NCBI GenBank assembly: GCA_017519045.1
Contig: JAFWTC010000016.1
Location: forward strand, 28,440 to 92,439
Direction of reading: 5' to 3'
Length of the DNA: 64,000 bases
Source of the DNA: Candidatus Methanomethylophilaceae archaeon
GTDB taxonomy: Archaea > Thermoplasmatota > Thermoplasmata > Methanomassiliicoccales > Methanomethylophilaceae
Shown one piece after another: positions 25,084-34,780 of this stretch. The position numbers and the translations under genes are program-made. The stretch's first letter is position 1, and every line of letters starts with the position of its first letter. Under the pieces are notes generated by a model. It had not been told where the DNA came from. It was given only the letters and a program-made list of their open reading frames with translations, and ran no database searches.

Positions 25084-26991
25084 ATGGCAAAGAAACAATT
25101 CAAAGCGGAATCCAAACAGCTTCTGAACCTGATGATCAACTCCATTTACACCCATAAGGAGATCTTCCTCAGGGAGATAATCTCGAACGCGTCCGACGCT
25201 ATCGACAAGCTCCACTACAAGGCCATCACCGAGAACCTGCCGGTGTCCAGGGAGGACTTCAAGATCATCGTCTCCTGGAACGAGGACGCCCGCACCATAA
25301 CCGTCTCGGACAACGGGATCGGGATGAACAAGGAGGCCATGGAGGAGAACCTGGGGGTCATCGCCCACAGCGGCTCCCTCGACTTCAAGAAGGCGATGGA
25401 GGAGGGCGCGGACGTCGACATCATAGGGCAGTTCGGGGTCGGGTTCTATTCCGCGTTCCTGGTCTCGGACAAGGTCACGGTCAGGTCCAGGCTCTACGGC
25501 GAGGACACGGCCTGGTGCTGGACCAGCGAAGGCGCCGACGGATACACGATCAAGGAGTGCGACAAGGAGGGCTACGGCACCGAGGTCGAGATGCACATCA
25601 AGCCCGACGCCGAAGGCGAGGACTACAGCGACTTCGTGGACGAGTACAGGCTGAAGGAGCTGGTGAAGAAGTACTCCGACTACGTCAGGTGGCCCATCCA
25701 CATGATGCTCGAGAAGGGCGCCATGGAGGAGACCGGCGAGACCGGCGAGGACGGGAAGCCCAAGAAGGAGTGGAAGACCCATCTGGAGGACACCGTCGTC
25801 AACAGCATGGTCCCGATCTGGCAGCGCTCCAAGGGGGACGTCTCCGACGAGGACTGCATGAAGTTCTACAAGGAGAAGTTCCACGACTTCGAGGACCCCG
25901 TCTCCGTGATCAGGGTGAACGCCGAGGGGAACGTGAGCTACAAGGCGATGCTGTTCATCCCCAAGGTGGCCCCTTACAACTTCTACAGCCGCGAGTTCGA
26001 GCCCGGCCTCCAGCTGTACTCGTCCGGGGTCATGATCATGGACAAGTGCAAGGACGTCCTGCCCGACTGCTTCAGGTTCGTTAAGGGAGTGGTGGACTCG
26101 CCCGACCTGTCCCTGAACATCTCCAGGGAGATGCTCCAGCACGACCGCCAGCTCGGCGTCATAAAGACTAACATCGAGAAGAAGGTGAAGAACGAGCTGG
26201 CGCGCCTGCTCGCCGACGACCGCGACAAGTACCTGGAGTTCTACAAGAGCTTCGGCACCCAGATAAAATACGGCATCGTGGACGGCTACGGCATGAAGGC
26301 CGACCTGGTCAAGGACCTGGTGCTCTTCCACTCGATGGCCCAGGACAGGCTGATCACCCTCAAGGAGTACGTCGACGCCATGCCCGAAGCTCAGAGCAAG
26401 ATCTACTACGCCTCGGCGGAGAGCGTCTCCCGCGCCAAGCAGCTCCCCCAGACCGAGCAGGTCAGGGACAAGGGCTACGACATACTGTGCCTGACCGAGG
26501 ACGTCGACGAGTTCGCGATCCGCACCCTGAGGCAGTACGAGGAGAAGGAGTTCTGCGACATCTCCGGCAAGGACCTCGGATTGGAAACGGAAGAGGAGAA
26601 GAAGGAGGCCGACGCCAAGGAGGAGGACGAGAAGGAGATCCTGGACTTCGTCAAGGAGACCCTCGGCGACAAGGTGTCCTCCGTGAAGCTGTCCAGGAAG
26701 CTCAAGACCCACGCTGTCTGCCTCAGCACCGAGGGGGACGTCTCCCTCGAGATGGAGAAGTACTTCGCCAGCATCCCCGGATCCCCCGAGATGAACTCTG
26801 TCAAGGCGGAGCGCGTCCTCGAGATCAACGGCTCCCACCCCGCGTTCGACGCCCTCAAGAAGGCCTACGGCGAGGACAAGGACAAGGCGAAGGACATGGC
26901 CCGCATAATGTACGTGCAGGCGCTCCTGATCGCAGGGATGCCCGTGGACGACATCATGGAGTACTCCGACCTGGTCTTCAAGCTCTTCTGA
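25084..26991 (+). CDS. htpG: Hsp90-family chaperone HtpG
   Basis: The 635-residue protein has the GHKL ATPase domain (FLREIISNASDAIDKL, DNGIGM, GQFGVGFYSAF), the middle domain (YSREFEPGLQLYSSGV; SPDLSLNISREMLQ) and the C-terminal dimerisation domain, with no MEEVD tail. It matches bacterial HtpG in length. It folds or remodels client proteins in the cytoplasm with ATP. Hsp90 is missing from most archaea, so this copy probably came from bacteria. Spacing of GAGGG to ATG is about eight bases. It is monocistronic and followed by a terminator. Confidence 0.97.
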   Translation: MAKKQFKAESKQLLNLMINSIYTHKEIFLREIISNASDAIDKLHYKAITENLPVSREDFKIIVSWNEDARTITVSDNGIGMNKEAMEENLGVIAHSGSLDFKKAMEEGADVDIIGQFGVGFYSAFLVSDKVTVRSRLYGEDTAWCWTSEGADGYTIKECDKEGYGTEVEMHIKPDAEGEDYSDFVDEYRLKELVKKYSDYVRWPIHMMLEKGAMEETGETGEDGKPKKEWKTHLEDTVVNSMVPIWQRSKGDVSDEDCMKFYKEKFHDFEDPVSVIRVNAEGNVSYKAMLFIPKVAPYNFYSREFEPGLQLYSSGVMIMDKCKDVLPDCFRFVKGVVDSPDLSLNISREMLQHDRQLGVIKTNIEKKVKNELARLLADDRDKYLEFYKSFGTQIKYGIVDGYGMKADLVKDLVLFHSMAQDRLITLKEYVDAMPEAQSKIYYASAESVSRAKQLPQTEQVRDKGYDILCLTEDVDEFAIRTLRQYEEKEFCDISGKDLGLETEEEKKEADAKEEDEKEILDFVKETLGDKVSSVKLSRKLKTHAVCLSTEGDVSLEMEKYFASIPGSPEMNSVKAERVLEINGSHPAFDALKKAYGEDKDKAKDMARIMYVQALLIAGMPVDDIMEYSDLVFKLF

Positions 26992-26999
26992 ACTAAAAG

Positions 27000-27019
27000 C
27001 CGGAGGGAATCCCCTCCGG
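27000..27019. terminator. Terminator between convergent htpG and Sel1 genes
   Basis: CCGGAGGG (27000-27007) pairs with CCCTCCGG (27012-27019) over a four-base loop, an eight-pair stem between two converging stops. Confidence 0.6.
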
Positions 27020-27035
27020 GGCCCTTATTCCACCG

Positions 27036-30000
27036 TCAAAGGCGCTTGAGCAGGGCTTTCAGCGCCTTTTCGGCATCCTTATCACCCTGGTCTGCCGCCT
27101 TCTGATACCATTCCTTCGCCTTGGACGCGGATTTCTCCACGCCCAGGCCATGCTCGCACATGAATCCGACAGAGTATTGAGCATAGGCGTCCCCCTGCTC
27201 GGCGGACTTGGAATACCAAGCGAAGGCGTCCTCGTACGATCTCGGGACGCCCTTTCCGAAATAGTACAGCTCTCCCAGCCTGCACTGGGCGAAGGAGTGC
27301 CCCTGGTCTGCAGCCGACCTGTACCATTTCAGGGCCTCCTCGTACGACTGCGGGACCCCGTTCCCGTTCTCATACATGCATCCGATGGCGCACTGGGCGG
27401 AGACGTATCCCTGCTCCGCTGATTCCCTATATAGCGCCTCAGCCTTCTCCAGAGACTTCGGGACCCCTCTGCCGTTCTCGTACAGGAACCCCAGGTTGTA
27501 CTGGGCGCGGGCGTGGCCCTGGTCGGCGGCCAGGCGATACCACTTGGCGGCCTCCTCGTATGATTGCGGCAACCCTTTGCCGGACTCGTATAGGAATCCG
27601 AGGTTGCATTGCGCAGGAGCATGACCCTGCTCTGCGGACCTCCTATACAGCCCCGCCGCCCCCTCCAAGGACTTCGGAACCCCCTTGCCGAACTCGTACA
27701 GGAGCGCAAAGGAGTGCTGGGCCCTAGGATTCCCCTGGTCGGCGGCCGAGCGATACCACCTGACTGCCTCCTCGAAGGACTGCGGAACCCCTTGCCCCAT
27801 CTCGTATGACGCTCCGAGGTTGTACTGGGCGCGGGCGTGTCCCTGTTCCGCCGCCTTCCTGTAGTACTCCGCGGCCTTCTCCGGAGACTTCTGAACTCCT
27901 CTACCGAAATCATACATGACGCCGAGGTTGTACTGGGCGTTCGCGAACCCCTGGTCGGCTGAAGCACTATAGTACGATACGGCCTTGTCCAAGGACGTCT
28001 GGACGCCGTAGCCGTTCTCGTACATGCGGCCGAGATCGTACTGGGCATGCGCGTCCCCCTGGTCGGCGGCCATCTTATACAATCTGACTGCCTCCTCGAA
28101 GGACTGCGGAACCCCCTCCCCCTCTTCGTACATGTTGCCCAATTCGCGCTGTGCGAGAGCATTTCCGCGATCGGCCGCCTTCAGGTACCATTCCACGGCT
28201 TTGGAAACCGACGCCTCGACGCCCTGGCCGCGCTTGTACATGTATCCGACGGAGAACTGGGAGTAAGCGTTCCCCTGCTCGGCGGACTTGGAGTACCAGG
28301 AGAAGGCGGTTTCATACGATTCCGGAACGCCCCTGCCATAATAGTAAAGGTCCCCGAGGCCGCACTGGGCGCTGGCGTGCCCCTGATCGGCGGCCATGGC
28401 GTACCACTTCGCGGCTTCCTCATAGGACTGCGGAACGCCTTCCCCGTGCTCATACGACACTCCGAGGTTGTACTGCGCAGAAGCGTATCCCTGCTCCGCC
28501 GCCATCCTGTACAGCTCCGTCGCCTTTTCAAGAGATTGCGGAACGCCCGTCCCGTTCTCATATTGCGCCCCCAGGTTGCATTGGGCGCGGGCAAATCCCT
28601 GGTCTGCGGCCAGACCATACCACCTGACCGCCTCTTCGTAGGACTTGTCCACGCCCCTGCCCGATTCGTACATGTACCCGAGCGCGCACTGGGCGGTAGC
28701 GTATCCCTGCTCTGCGGATTTTCTGTAAAGATCGACGGCCGTCTCGAGGGAGACGGGAACTCCTTTGCCGAACTCGTACATATTGCCGAGGTTGCATTGG
28801 GCGAGAGGATGCCCCTGGTCGGCGGCCGAAAGATACCACCTGACTGCCTCTTCATACGACTGCGGAACCCCTTCCCCGTGCTCATACGACACTCCGAGGT
28901 TGTACTGCGCGGGAGCATATCCCTGCTCTGCGGATCTCCTGTATAGCTCCTCGGCCTTCTCCAGGGACTTCGGAACCCCGCTGCCGCCCTCATACAAAAT
29001 CCCGAGGTTGTACTGGGCGCGAGTGTGCCCCTGGTCTGCGGCTAGACGATACCATCTGGCTGCCTCCTCATAGGACTGCGGCACCCCTGTGCCCTCGTCA
29101 TACATCCAGCCCAGGTTGCACTGGGCGCGGGCGTTCCCTTGCTCCGCAGAAGCCTTGTAGTACGCCACAGCCTCCTCTAAGGACGTCGGGACCCCTTTGC
29201 CGAACTCGTACATGTACCCCAGGTTGCACTGGGCGGTGGCGTTTCCCTGGTCGGCGGATTCCCTGTAGAGGTCCGCGGCCTTCTCTAGAGACATCGGGAC
29301 CCCTTTCCCGAACTCGTACATCACGCCGAGGGCACACTGCGAAATAGCGTGCCCCTGCTCCGCGGCCGACTCGTACCACTTCGCTGCCGTCTCGTAAGAT
29401 TGCGAAACGCCGATTCCGTTCTCATACATCAATCCGAGATAGTACTGGGCGCGGACGCACCCCAGGTCGGCAGCCGTCTCGAAGAACTCCATCGCCTTCT
29501 CCGGGGACTCCTGGACTCCGCATCCGTTCTTGTACAGGACCCCGATGGCACACAAGGCGTCGGCGTCGCCCAAATCCGCGGCCGACCTGTACCATTTCAA
29601 GGCTTCCTCATAGGACTGCGGAACCCCTTCCCCGCACTCGTACGACACTCCGAGGTTGAACTGCGCAGGAGCGTGTCCCTGCTCGGCGGCCTTACGGTAC
29701 ATCCTGACGGCCTCCTCATGAGACTGGGGAACCCCCCGCCCCTCGTCGTACATCTCGCCTAGTGCGAAAAGCGCCTCGGGATAATCCTGATCGGCGGACA
29801 TCCGGTACCATTTGACCGCCTCTACATACGATTGCGGCAATCCCAAGCCCTCTTCGTACATCCATCCCAGATTGTACTGCGCGGGAGCGCATCCCTGATC
29901 GGCAGACGCCCTATAGTACTCCACGGCCTTCTCCGCTGATTCCGGGACCCCCTCGCCGTATTCGTAACGGACTCCGGCGATGAGCTGGGCGACAGGATGC

Positions 30001-30719
30001 CCCTTGTCCGCCGCCATCAGGTAGAGCTCCAGCGCCCTCTCCTTCGACTTCTGGACGCCGTAGCCGTTCTCGTAGAGCACACCCAGATTGTATAGGCCGC
30101 CGGGATCGCCTTGGTCCGCCGACATCTCGTACCACTTAACGGCCTCGGATTCGGACTTCTGCACGCCTTCTCCGCGCTGGTACAGGACGCCCAGGTTGCA
30201 TTGGGCTTCGGCATCGCCCTGCTCGGCGGCCTTCCTCAGAAAGTCTGCGGCGATCTCGGACGACTGCGGGACGCCGATCCCTTCCTGATACATCATCCCG
30301 AGGTTGCATTGGGCCTTGGCGTTCCCCCGCTCGGCCGCGGACCCGTAAAGCTCGGCGGCCTCCTCGCAGGACCGGGACACGCCCAGGCCCTCGTAGAACA
30401 TGAACGCGAGGACCATGGTGGCGGAGACGTCGCCCGACTCGTGGCGCAACGAGATCTAGCAGAGCATGTCCGCATCGTTGACGAAGAGAGGCAGGCCTTT
30501 GTCCACCAGGTCGAAGAACATGTCGGATTCCGGCGAGGACCTGTTCTCCATGAACCATTGGACTACTTCGGACTCGGAAGGGGCCGACGGGAGGGACGGG
30601 ACCACCTTCCCTCCGACAGGAACGTTGCCATCCGGCGATTTCTCTGGCGACATAGCGGCGATGAAAGATGGACGGGCGCCGATAATACCCTGTCGCTCGT
30701 ACGCCCGCGAGACGTTCAT
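27036..30719 (-). CDS. Giant Sel1-repeat protein with in-frame TAG (probable pyrrolysine)
   Basis: The frame of 1,228 codons is broken only by TAG at 30456-30458 (codon 88). Downstream are 31 Sel1 repeats of 36 residues, nearly perfect in spacing, each with AQxxLGxxYExGxGVPQS and AVxWYRxAADQG type helices. Upstream is an 87-residue N-terminal segment (VVQWFMENRSSPESDMFFDLVDKG) that runs through the TAG (DADMLC-TAG-ISLRHESGD) into the first repeat. The ATG at 30719 overlaps the TGA of the isochorismatase gene (ATGA), supporting this start. No signal peptide. A long superhelical scaffold is likely; partner unknown. Confidence 0.82.
30456..30458 (-). other. In-frame TAG, codon 88 of the giant Sel1 protein
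   Basis: The CTA on the plus strand reads TAG in the gene frame and joins the N-terminal segment to the first Sel1 repeat. The next in-frame ATG lies ten bases away, but the upstream part is coupled to the preceding gene. Confidence 0.75.
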
Positions 30720-31258
30720 ATGACGTATACCTGGCAGGACCTCATCGTCAGCAGGGCGGCCTCATGCCTCTCAGGGGAGCTGCCGGCGCAGCATCTGGAG
30801 ATCACGGAGACCTTCATCTCGGGGCAGGCGGCCTTCAATATGAGCGCGTTGGATACGACGCAGATGTCCGTGCATACGCCTACGATGTCCACGCTGGCAT
30901 CCGGCGGACAATCGCGCCTCAGGATCCGGGCCAGGTCCAGGCTTCCGAAGGTCCCCTTCCTCACCTGCTCCGCCCTCAGTCCGGAAGCGGCGATCGCCGC
31001 CGAGACGTCCTCCGCGAGCTCCCAGCCCCACGTTCCGTCCAGACAGTGCTCGACAGGCAGGTTCCTGCCCTCCTGGGTAGAAAGGTAACCGCCGCCATGG
31101 GTGTCCATCGTGACGTATATCGAATCGTATCCCCCGCCCCTTATGACGGCGCACACCTCGGGCACGACAGCTCTGCACCGCTCGTTACCCAAGGAACCGT
31201 AGACAAAGTCGTTCTGCATGTCCACGACTACAAGCGCTCTCCTGTTCTCCGAAACCAT
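30716..31258 (-). CDS. Isochorismatase/nicotinamidase-family hydrolase
   Basis: The 180-residue protein starts ENRRALVVVDMQNDFVYG, with the nucleophile-assisting Asp of the cysteine hydrolase triad, has Lys in VRKGTFGS and the cis-peptide plus nucleophile segment VDIVGVCTDICVVSNAL (Cys). Metal-site-like TMDTHGGGYLSTQEGRNLPVEHC fits nicotinamidases (nicotinamide to nicotinate, NAD salvage). I chose the ATG at 31258 because a TATA-like box at 31281-31289 predicts initiation there; ATGs at 31267 and 31276 are alternatives. Its stop overlaps the start of the giant Sel1 gene. Confidence 0.85.
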   Translation of the reverse strand: MVSENRRALVVVDMQNDFVYGSLGNERCRAVVPEVCAVIRGGGYDSIYVTMDTHGGGYLSTQEGRNLPVEHCLDGTWGWELAEDVSAAIAASGLRAEQVRKGTFGSLDLARILRRDCPPDASVDIVGVCTDICVVSNALILKAACPEMKVSVISRCCAGSSPERHEAALLTMRSCQVYVI

Positions 31259-31280
31259 CGTCCGCATCGATTGCATGCCG

Positions 31281-31289
31281 TGATTAAAC
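31281..31289. promoter_or_regulatory. Shared TATA-like element between divergent genes
   Basis: TGATTAAAC reads as a TATA-like box for the leftward isochorismatase-Sel1 operon (predicted start near 31259). It may also serve the rightward TerB cassette, whose ATG is at 31301. Confidence 0.4.
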
Positions 31290-31300
31290 CGTTGCGCACC

Positions 31301-33481
31301 ATGATCGTATCTTCGAAACCTGACGAAAACGAAACATACGGGGACGCTATACCCCCGCGATTGAAGATGAGCAAGACGACGGTCCACCCTTCGGATTCCT
31401 TCAAAGACACGCATGAGGCGACAGACCTTCTGCAGAGCGTCGGAAGGTACTGGAGGTACGGCGGGACCGAGTGCGAATACGTTCCCAGCCTTCTGCTGCA
31501 TCCCACCTACCGCGAGCTGGAGTGGAAGCGCCTCAGGTACTACCTCTACTGGCGCCAGAGGGCATTCGAGGGGGAATACCTGGATACCGACGCGGGATAC
31601 GTCTGGCTGCACTGCGTGGAGCTCATAACGGTCGACGACGACCCCTTGGAGAACATGAGGTGCCTCATCGGGATGAGGGACGCCTATCTCGAGCAGGACC
31701 CCGCGGTGGACTCCATACTTGGTGCCGCGTGCGCATACTACGCCACCGTCATCGGCTACTACAAGAGGGACTTCAAGCTCATGTCCGCCAGCCAGAGGTG
31801 CGTGAGGATATGCGGCGTGCTCTCCGACAGAGGATGTGTACCGCTTTCGGCGAGGGACCTGAAGCATCTGATTCCGCTTCGCGGACGCAAGAGCGCCGAG
31901 GTACTGAAGGCTTTAGGCACTATAGTCTCATCAGCGCTCCACGAGATCGGACGGCAGCAGAACGGGATACTCCGCCTATGCAGGAGGCAGATCGAGTTCG
32001 CCCTCCGCTTCCCCTTCTCCTCGGACATGTCCACATACGGGATGAAGAGCCTGTACGTGAAATGCGAGGACCCCAGGGAATCGGAGCAGTTCATGAACGT
32101 CTTCAAGGACGTATACAACGAATGCGACGCGGTCCTTTCAGGTAAAACAGAAAAAGCCGGCGGAAAGTACGGCCCGCTTCTGAACAGGTGCATCGACGCC
32201 TACAGGAACGGAAGGCTGAATCCGGAGCCCTACGACAAATACGGTATCCCTATAGTCTTCAACAGGGTGTCCTACCACGCGTCCTCCGACTCCTACCAGC
32301 CTCCCGAGAGGGACGGGACGTGGCCCAGCCACAGGTTCCAGAGCAGGATGAGGGAGTACGGCGGGATCCCCACGCCGCCGTCGGAGTTCAGACGCCCCCC
32401 GAGGACCAGGATCCCCTGCTACTCCACCATGACGCTGGACGAGTACATCGGCTACCAGTCGTGGAAGAACGGCGTCCTGAAAGGGGAGAAGACCGAGAAG
32501 GCTGACGGATACGCGTGGCTCCTGGCGAACGAGATAATCAACGACGACACCTTGGACCCGGAATCCGCGCTGAGGATACTGGAGGAATGCGCGGACTCCC
32601 CCGGAGGCTGGCAGGGCGGCATCAGCGACGACGTCGTGGCCGACTGGTGCATTCTGCACGGACTCTACTCACAAAAGATAAGCAAGAAGTGCGACAGCCA
32701 GAAGCTCTCGATCCTCACCGTACGCGCCCTCAGGTCGTTCCCTCCGCTTCCCTTGTCCAGGGAACAGATAGACCGCGCCTTGGTGAAGGACGCCGACGAC
32801 GAGATTGCAGGCGCGGTGAACGCGGCCGTCCTGGCGGTGTACGAGGCGAACGGGGACCGCCTGGACAGGGCCGTGGACCTGAGCCTCTCGACGGCCGTGG
32901 TGAGGGTGTTCGAGGACTGCGCGGGGATGCCCGTCTCCGTCGATGCGGACGTCCCGTCGAACCCCGGGGACGTCAACAGGTTCGTGACGTCCGTCTGCAG
33001 GATAGCCGAGGCCGTGATCTCCGGCGACAAGGACCCCAAGACGCCCGCCGGATTCGGGAAGGAGAACCGCAACGCGGCCGTCAAGGCCATGCTCCTGCAT
33101 CTGGAGGAGGAGAGGCGCAAGGCCGCGTCGCCTTCCAAGGTCGCACTGGACATGGACGCGGTCAAGGCGGCGATGGACGACCTGGATGCGGTGACCGGCA
33201 TGATGCGCGTCGACGATGGCGAGGAGCCTGAGGAAGAGCCCGCGGACGTCGCGGAAACGTCCACCGGCGACCCCTGGAAGGACCTGAGGTCCAGGCTGCA
33301 GCCGGACGCCTTGGAATATCTCAGGAAGTGCATGGACGGAACCCGCTTCGACAGCCTGAAGGAGAAGAAGGTAAACGAGGCGGCCATGGAAACGGTCGGA
33401 GACGCGGTCGTCGAGGACGGGACGGTCATAGAGGACTATGCCGACGACGTCGCTCGCCTGCTCTCCGAGCGATTATATTAA
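31301..33481 (+). CDS. TerB-N / TerB-C domain protein, first gene of a three-gene cassette
   Basis: The 726-residue protein has an N-terminal TerB-N-like region (YVPSLLLHPTYRELEWKRLRYYLYWRQRAFEGEYLDTDAGYVWLHCVELI) and a C-terminal TerB-C-like region (VALDMDAVKAAMDDLDAVTGMM through LLSERLY). The middle is alpha-helical. Proteins of this kind occur with P-loop ATPases and helicases in predicted stress or phage-response loci, as here: a BrxD-like ATPase follows after 27 bases and an Lhr-like helicase overlaps that. The biochemical role is unknown. Start at the first ATG after the divergent promoter; MSKTTV at 31368 is an alternative. Ends in TAA. Confidence 0.78.
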   Translation: MIVSSKPDENETYGDAIPPRLKMSKTTVHPSDSFKDTHEATDLLQSVGRYWRYGGTECEYVPSLLLHPTYRELEWKRLRYYLYWRQRAFEGEYLDTDAGYVWLHCVELITVDDDPLENMRCLIGMRDAYLEQDPAVDSILGAACAYYATVIGYYKRDFKLMSASQRCVRICGVLSDRGCVPLSARDLKHLIPLRGRKSAEVLKALGTIVSSALHEIGRQQNGILRLCRRQIEFALRFPFSSDMSTYGMKSLYVKCEDPRESEQFMNVFKDVYNECDAVLSGKTEKAGGKYGPLLNRCIDAYRNGRLNPEPYDKYGIPIVFNRVSYHASSDSYQPPERDGTWPSHRFQSRMREYGGIPTPPSEFRRPPRTRIPCYSTMTLDEYIGYQSWKNGVLKGEKTEKADGYAWLLANEIINDDTLDPESALRILEECADSPGGWQGGISDDVVADWCILHGLYSQKISKKCDSQKLSILTVRALRSFPPLPLSREQIDRALVKDADDEIAGAVNAAVLAVYEANGDRLDRAVDLSLSTAVVRVFEDCAGMPVSVDADVPSNPGDVNRFVTSVCRIAEAVISGDKDPKTPAGFGKENRNAAVKAMLLHLEEERRKAASPSKVALDMDAVKAAMDDLDAVTGMMRVDDGEEPEEEPADVAETSTGDPWKDLRSRLQPDALEYLRKCMDGTRFDSLKEKKVNEAAMETVGDAVVEDGTVIEDYADDVARLLSERLY

Positions 33482-33508
33482 CGATGCAAGCATGATACAG
33501 GAGGTCCC

Positions 33509-34780
33509 ATGAATCAGAACATCCCCCGCAGAACCCTTGTGACGATGATGAACGCCCTGTCGTCGGGAGTGGTGCCCCGCAGAGGTCTGGAGTACATAGC
33601 CGTCGGCAGGAAGAAGGAGACCGAGACCTTCGTCCACGACCTCGAGGACACCGCCGAGGGCGGAGGGGCGTTCAGGTTCATCTCTGGAAGGTTCGGGAAC
33701 GGGAAGAGCTTCATGATCCAGATGGTCCGCAACTACGCTATGGACAAGGGCTTCGCGGTGATGGACGCCGACCTCTCGGTCAACCGCAGGCTGACCGGGT
33801 CCAGGAAGGAGGGGCTCAACACCTACGTCGAGCTGGTGAAGAACCTGGCGGTGAAGGCGCGTCCGGAAGGAGGGGCCCTGGTCCTGATCCTGGACGAGTG
33901 GATAGAGACCGTCAGGTCCAAGGCGCCGGAGGTGGACGCGACCGCCATGGAGAGGGCGCTCAGGGACAGCGTGTCGAACCTCGCCTCGCTCCCGCACGGC
34001 CCCGACTTCCTGAAGGCGGTCATAGGGTACTGGAAGGACAAGGAGGCGGGCGTGGACGACATACCCTCCCTCAGGTGGCTCCGCGGGGAGATGGAGCTCA
34101 AGAGGGACGCCAGGGGCAAGGTCGGCGCGGACTCGCTGATAAACGACGACAACTGGTACGACTTCATCAAGATCTGGGCGGAGTTCGTCGTGGGGCTGGG
34201 ATACAAGGGCCTGGTGGTGTTCCTGGACGAGGCGGTGGTCCTCTACAAGCTCCAGAACAAGGTGTCCAGGTCCAACAACTACGAGCGCCTGCTGACGATA
34301 TTCAACGACATAATGCAGGGGAAGTCCTCCCACCTGTCCATGTACGTGTGCGGCACGCCGGAGTTCATAGAGGACCAGAACCGCGGGCTGTACAGCTACG
34401 AGGCCCTCAGGTCCAGGCTGGTCCAGGGCCGCTACGAGAACGGCTACGACAACTACCTCGGGCCGGTGATCAACCTCAGGCCGCTCACCAACGAGGAGAT
34501 CTACGTCCTCCTGAGGACGATCAGGGACCTCCACGCCAAGAGGTACGACTACGAGCCCGTGGTCGACGACGACCGCCTGAACGTCTACCTAGGATCGGTG
34601 CTGGCCTCGTCCATCTCGTCGGACATGATCACCCCCAGGGAGATCACCAGGGACCTGATCAGCCTCCTGGACACCCTCCGCCAGAACCCCTCCGCGTCCT
34701 TCGAGGAGATGGTCTCCGGGAGGAGGGTGGAGGCGGACAGGAACCCCGACGACGACCTCATCGAGGACCTGGAGATATGA
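33509..34780 (+). CDS. BrxD-like (DUF2791) P-loop ATPase
   Basis: The 423-residue protein starts RRTLVTMMNALSSGVVPRRGLEYIAVGR and has Walker A SGRFGNGKS, Walker B VVFLDEAV near residue 240, and a late TPREITRDLISLLD helix resembling winged-helix C-termini of AAA/STAND-like ATPases. This fits the BREX ATP-binding protein family (BrxD, DUF2791). It likely acts with the neighbouring helicase and TerB protein. A strong Shine-Dalgarno GGAGGT precedes the ATG by five bases, unlike most leaderless genes here. Its stop overlaps the helicase start (ATGA). Confidence 0.85.
   Translation: MNQNIPRRTLVTMMNALSSGVVPRRGLEYIAVGRKKETETFVHDLEDTAEGGGAFRFISGRFGNGKSFMIQMVRNYAMDKGFAVMDADLSVNRRLTGSRKEGLNTYVELVKNLAVKARPEGGALVLILDEWIETVRSKAPEVDATAMERALRDSVSNLASLPHGPDFLKAVIGYWKDKEAGVDDIPSLRWLRGEMELKRDARGKVGADSLINDDNWYDFIKIWAEFVVGLGYKGLVVFLDEAVVLYKLQNKVSRSNNYERLLTIFNDIMQGKSSHLSMYVCGTPEFIEDQNRGLYSYEALRSRLVQGRYENGYDNYLGPVINLRPLTNEEIYVLLRTIRDLHAKRYDYEPVVDDDRLNVYLGSVLASSISSDMITPREITRDLISLLDTLRQNPSASFEEMVSGRRVEADRNPDDDLIEDLEI

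Noticed and set aside
27036..30449. CRISPR-like or tandem DNA repeat array
   Set aside because: The regular ~108-base periodicity is that of codons for 36-residue Sel1 repeats; there are no identical short repeats with unique spacers and no cas genes.
30764..31300. Upstream extension of the TerB gene open frame
   Set aside because: It lies antisense inside the isochorismatase gene, is not TerB-like, and precedes the divergent promoter.
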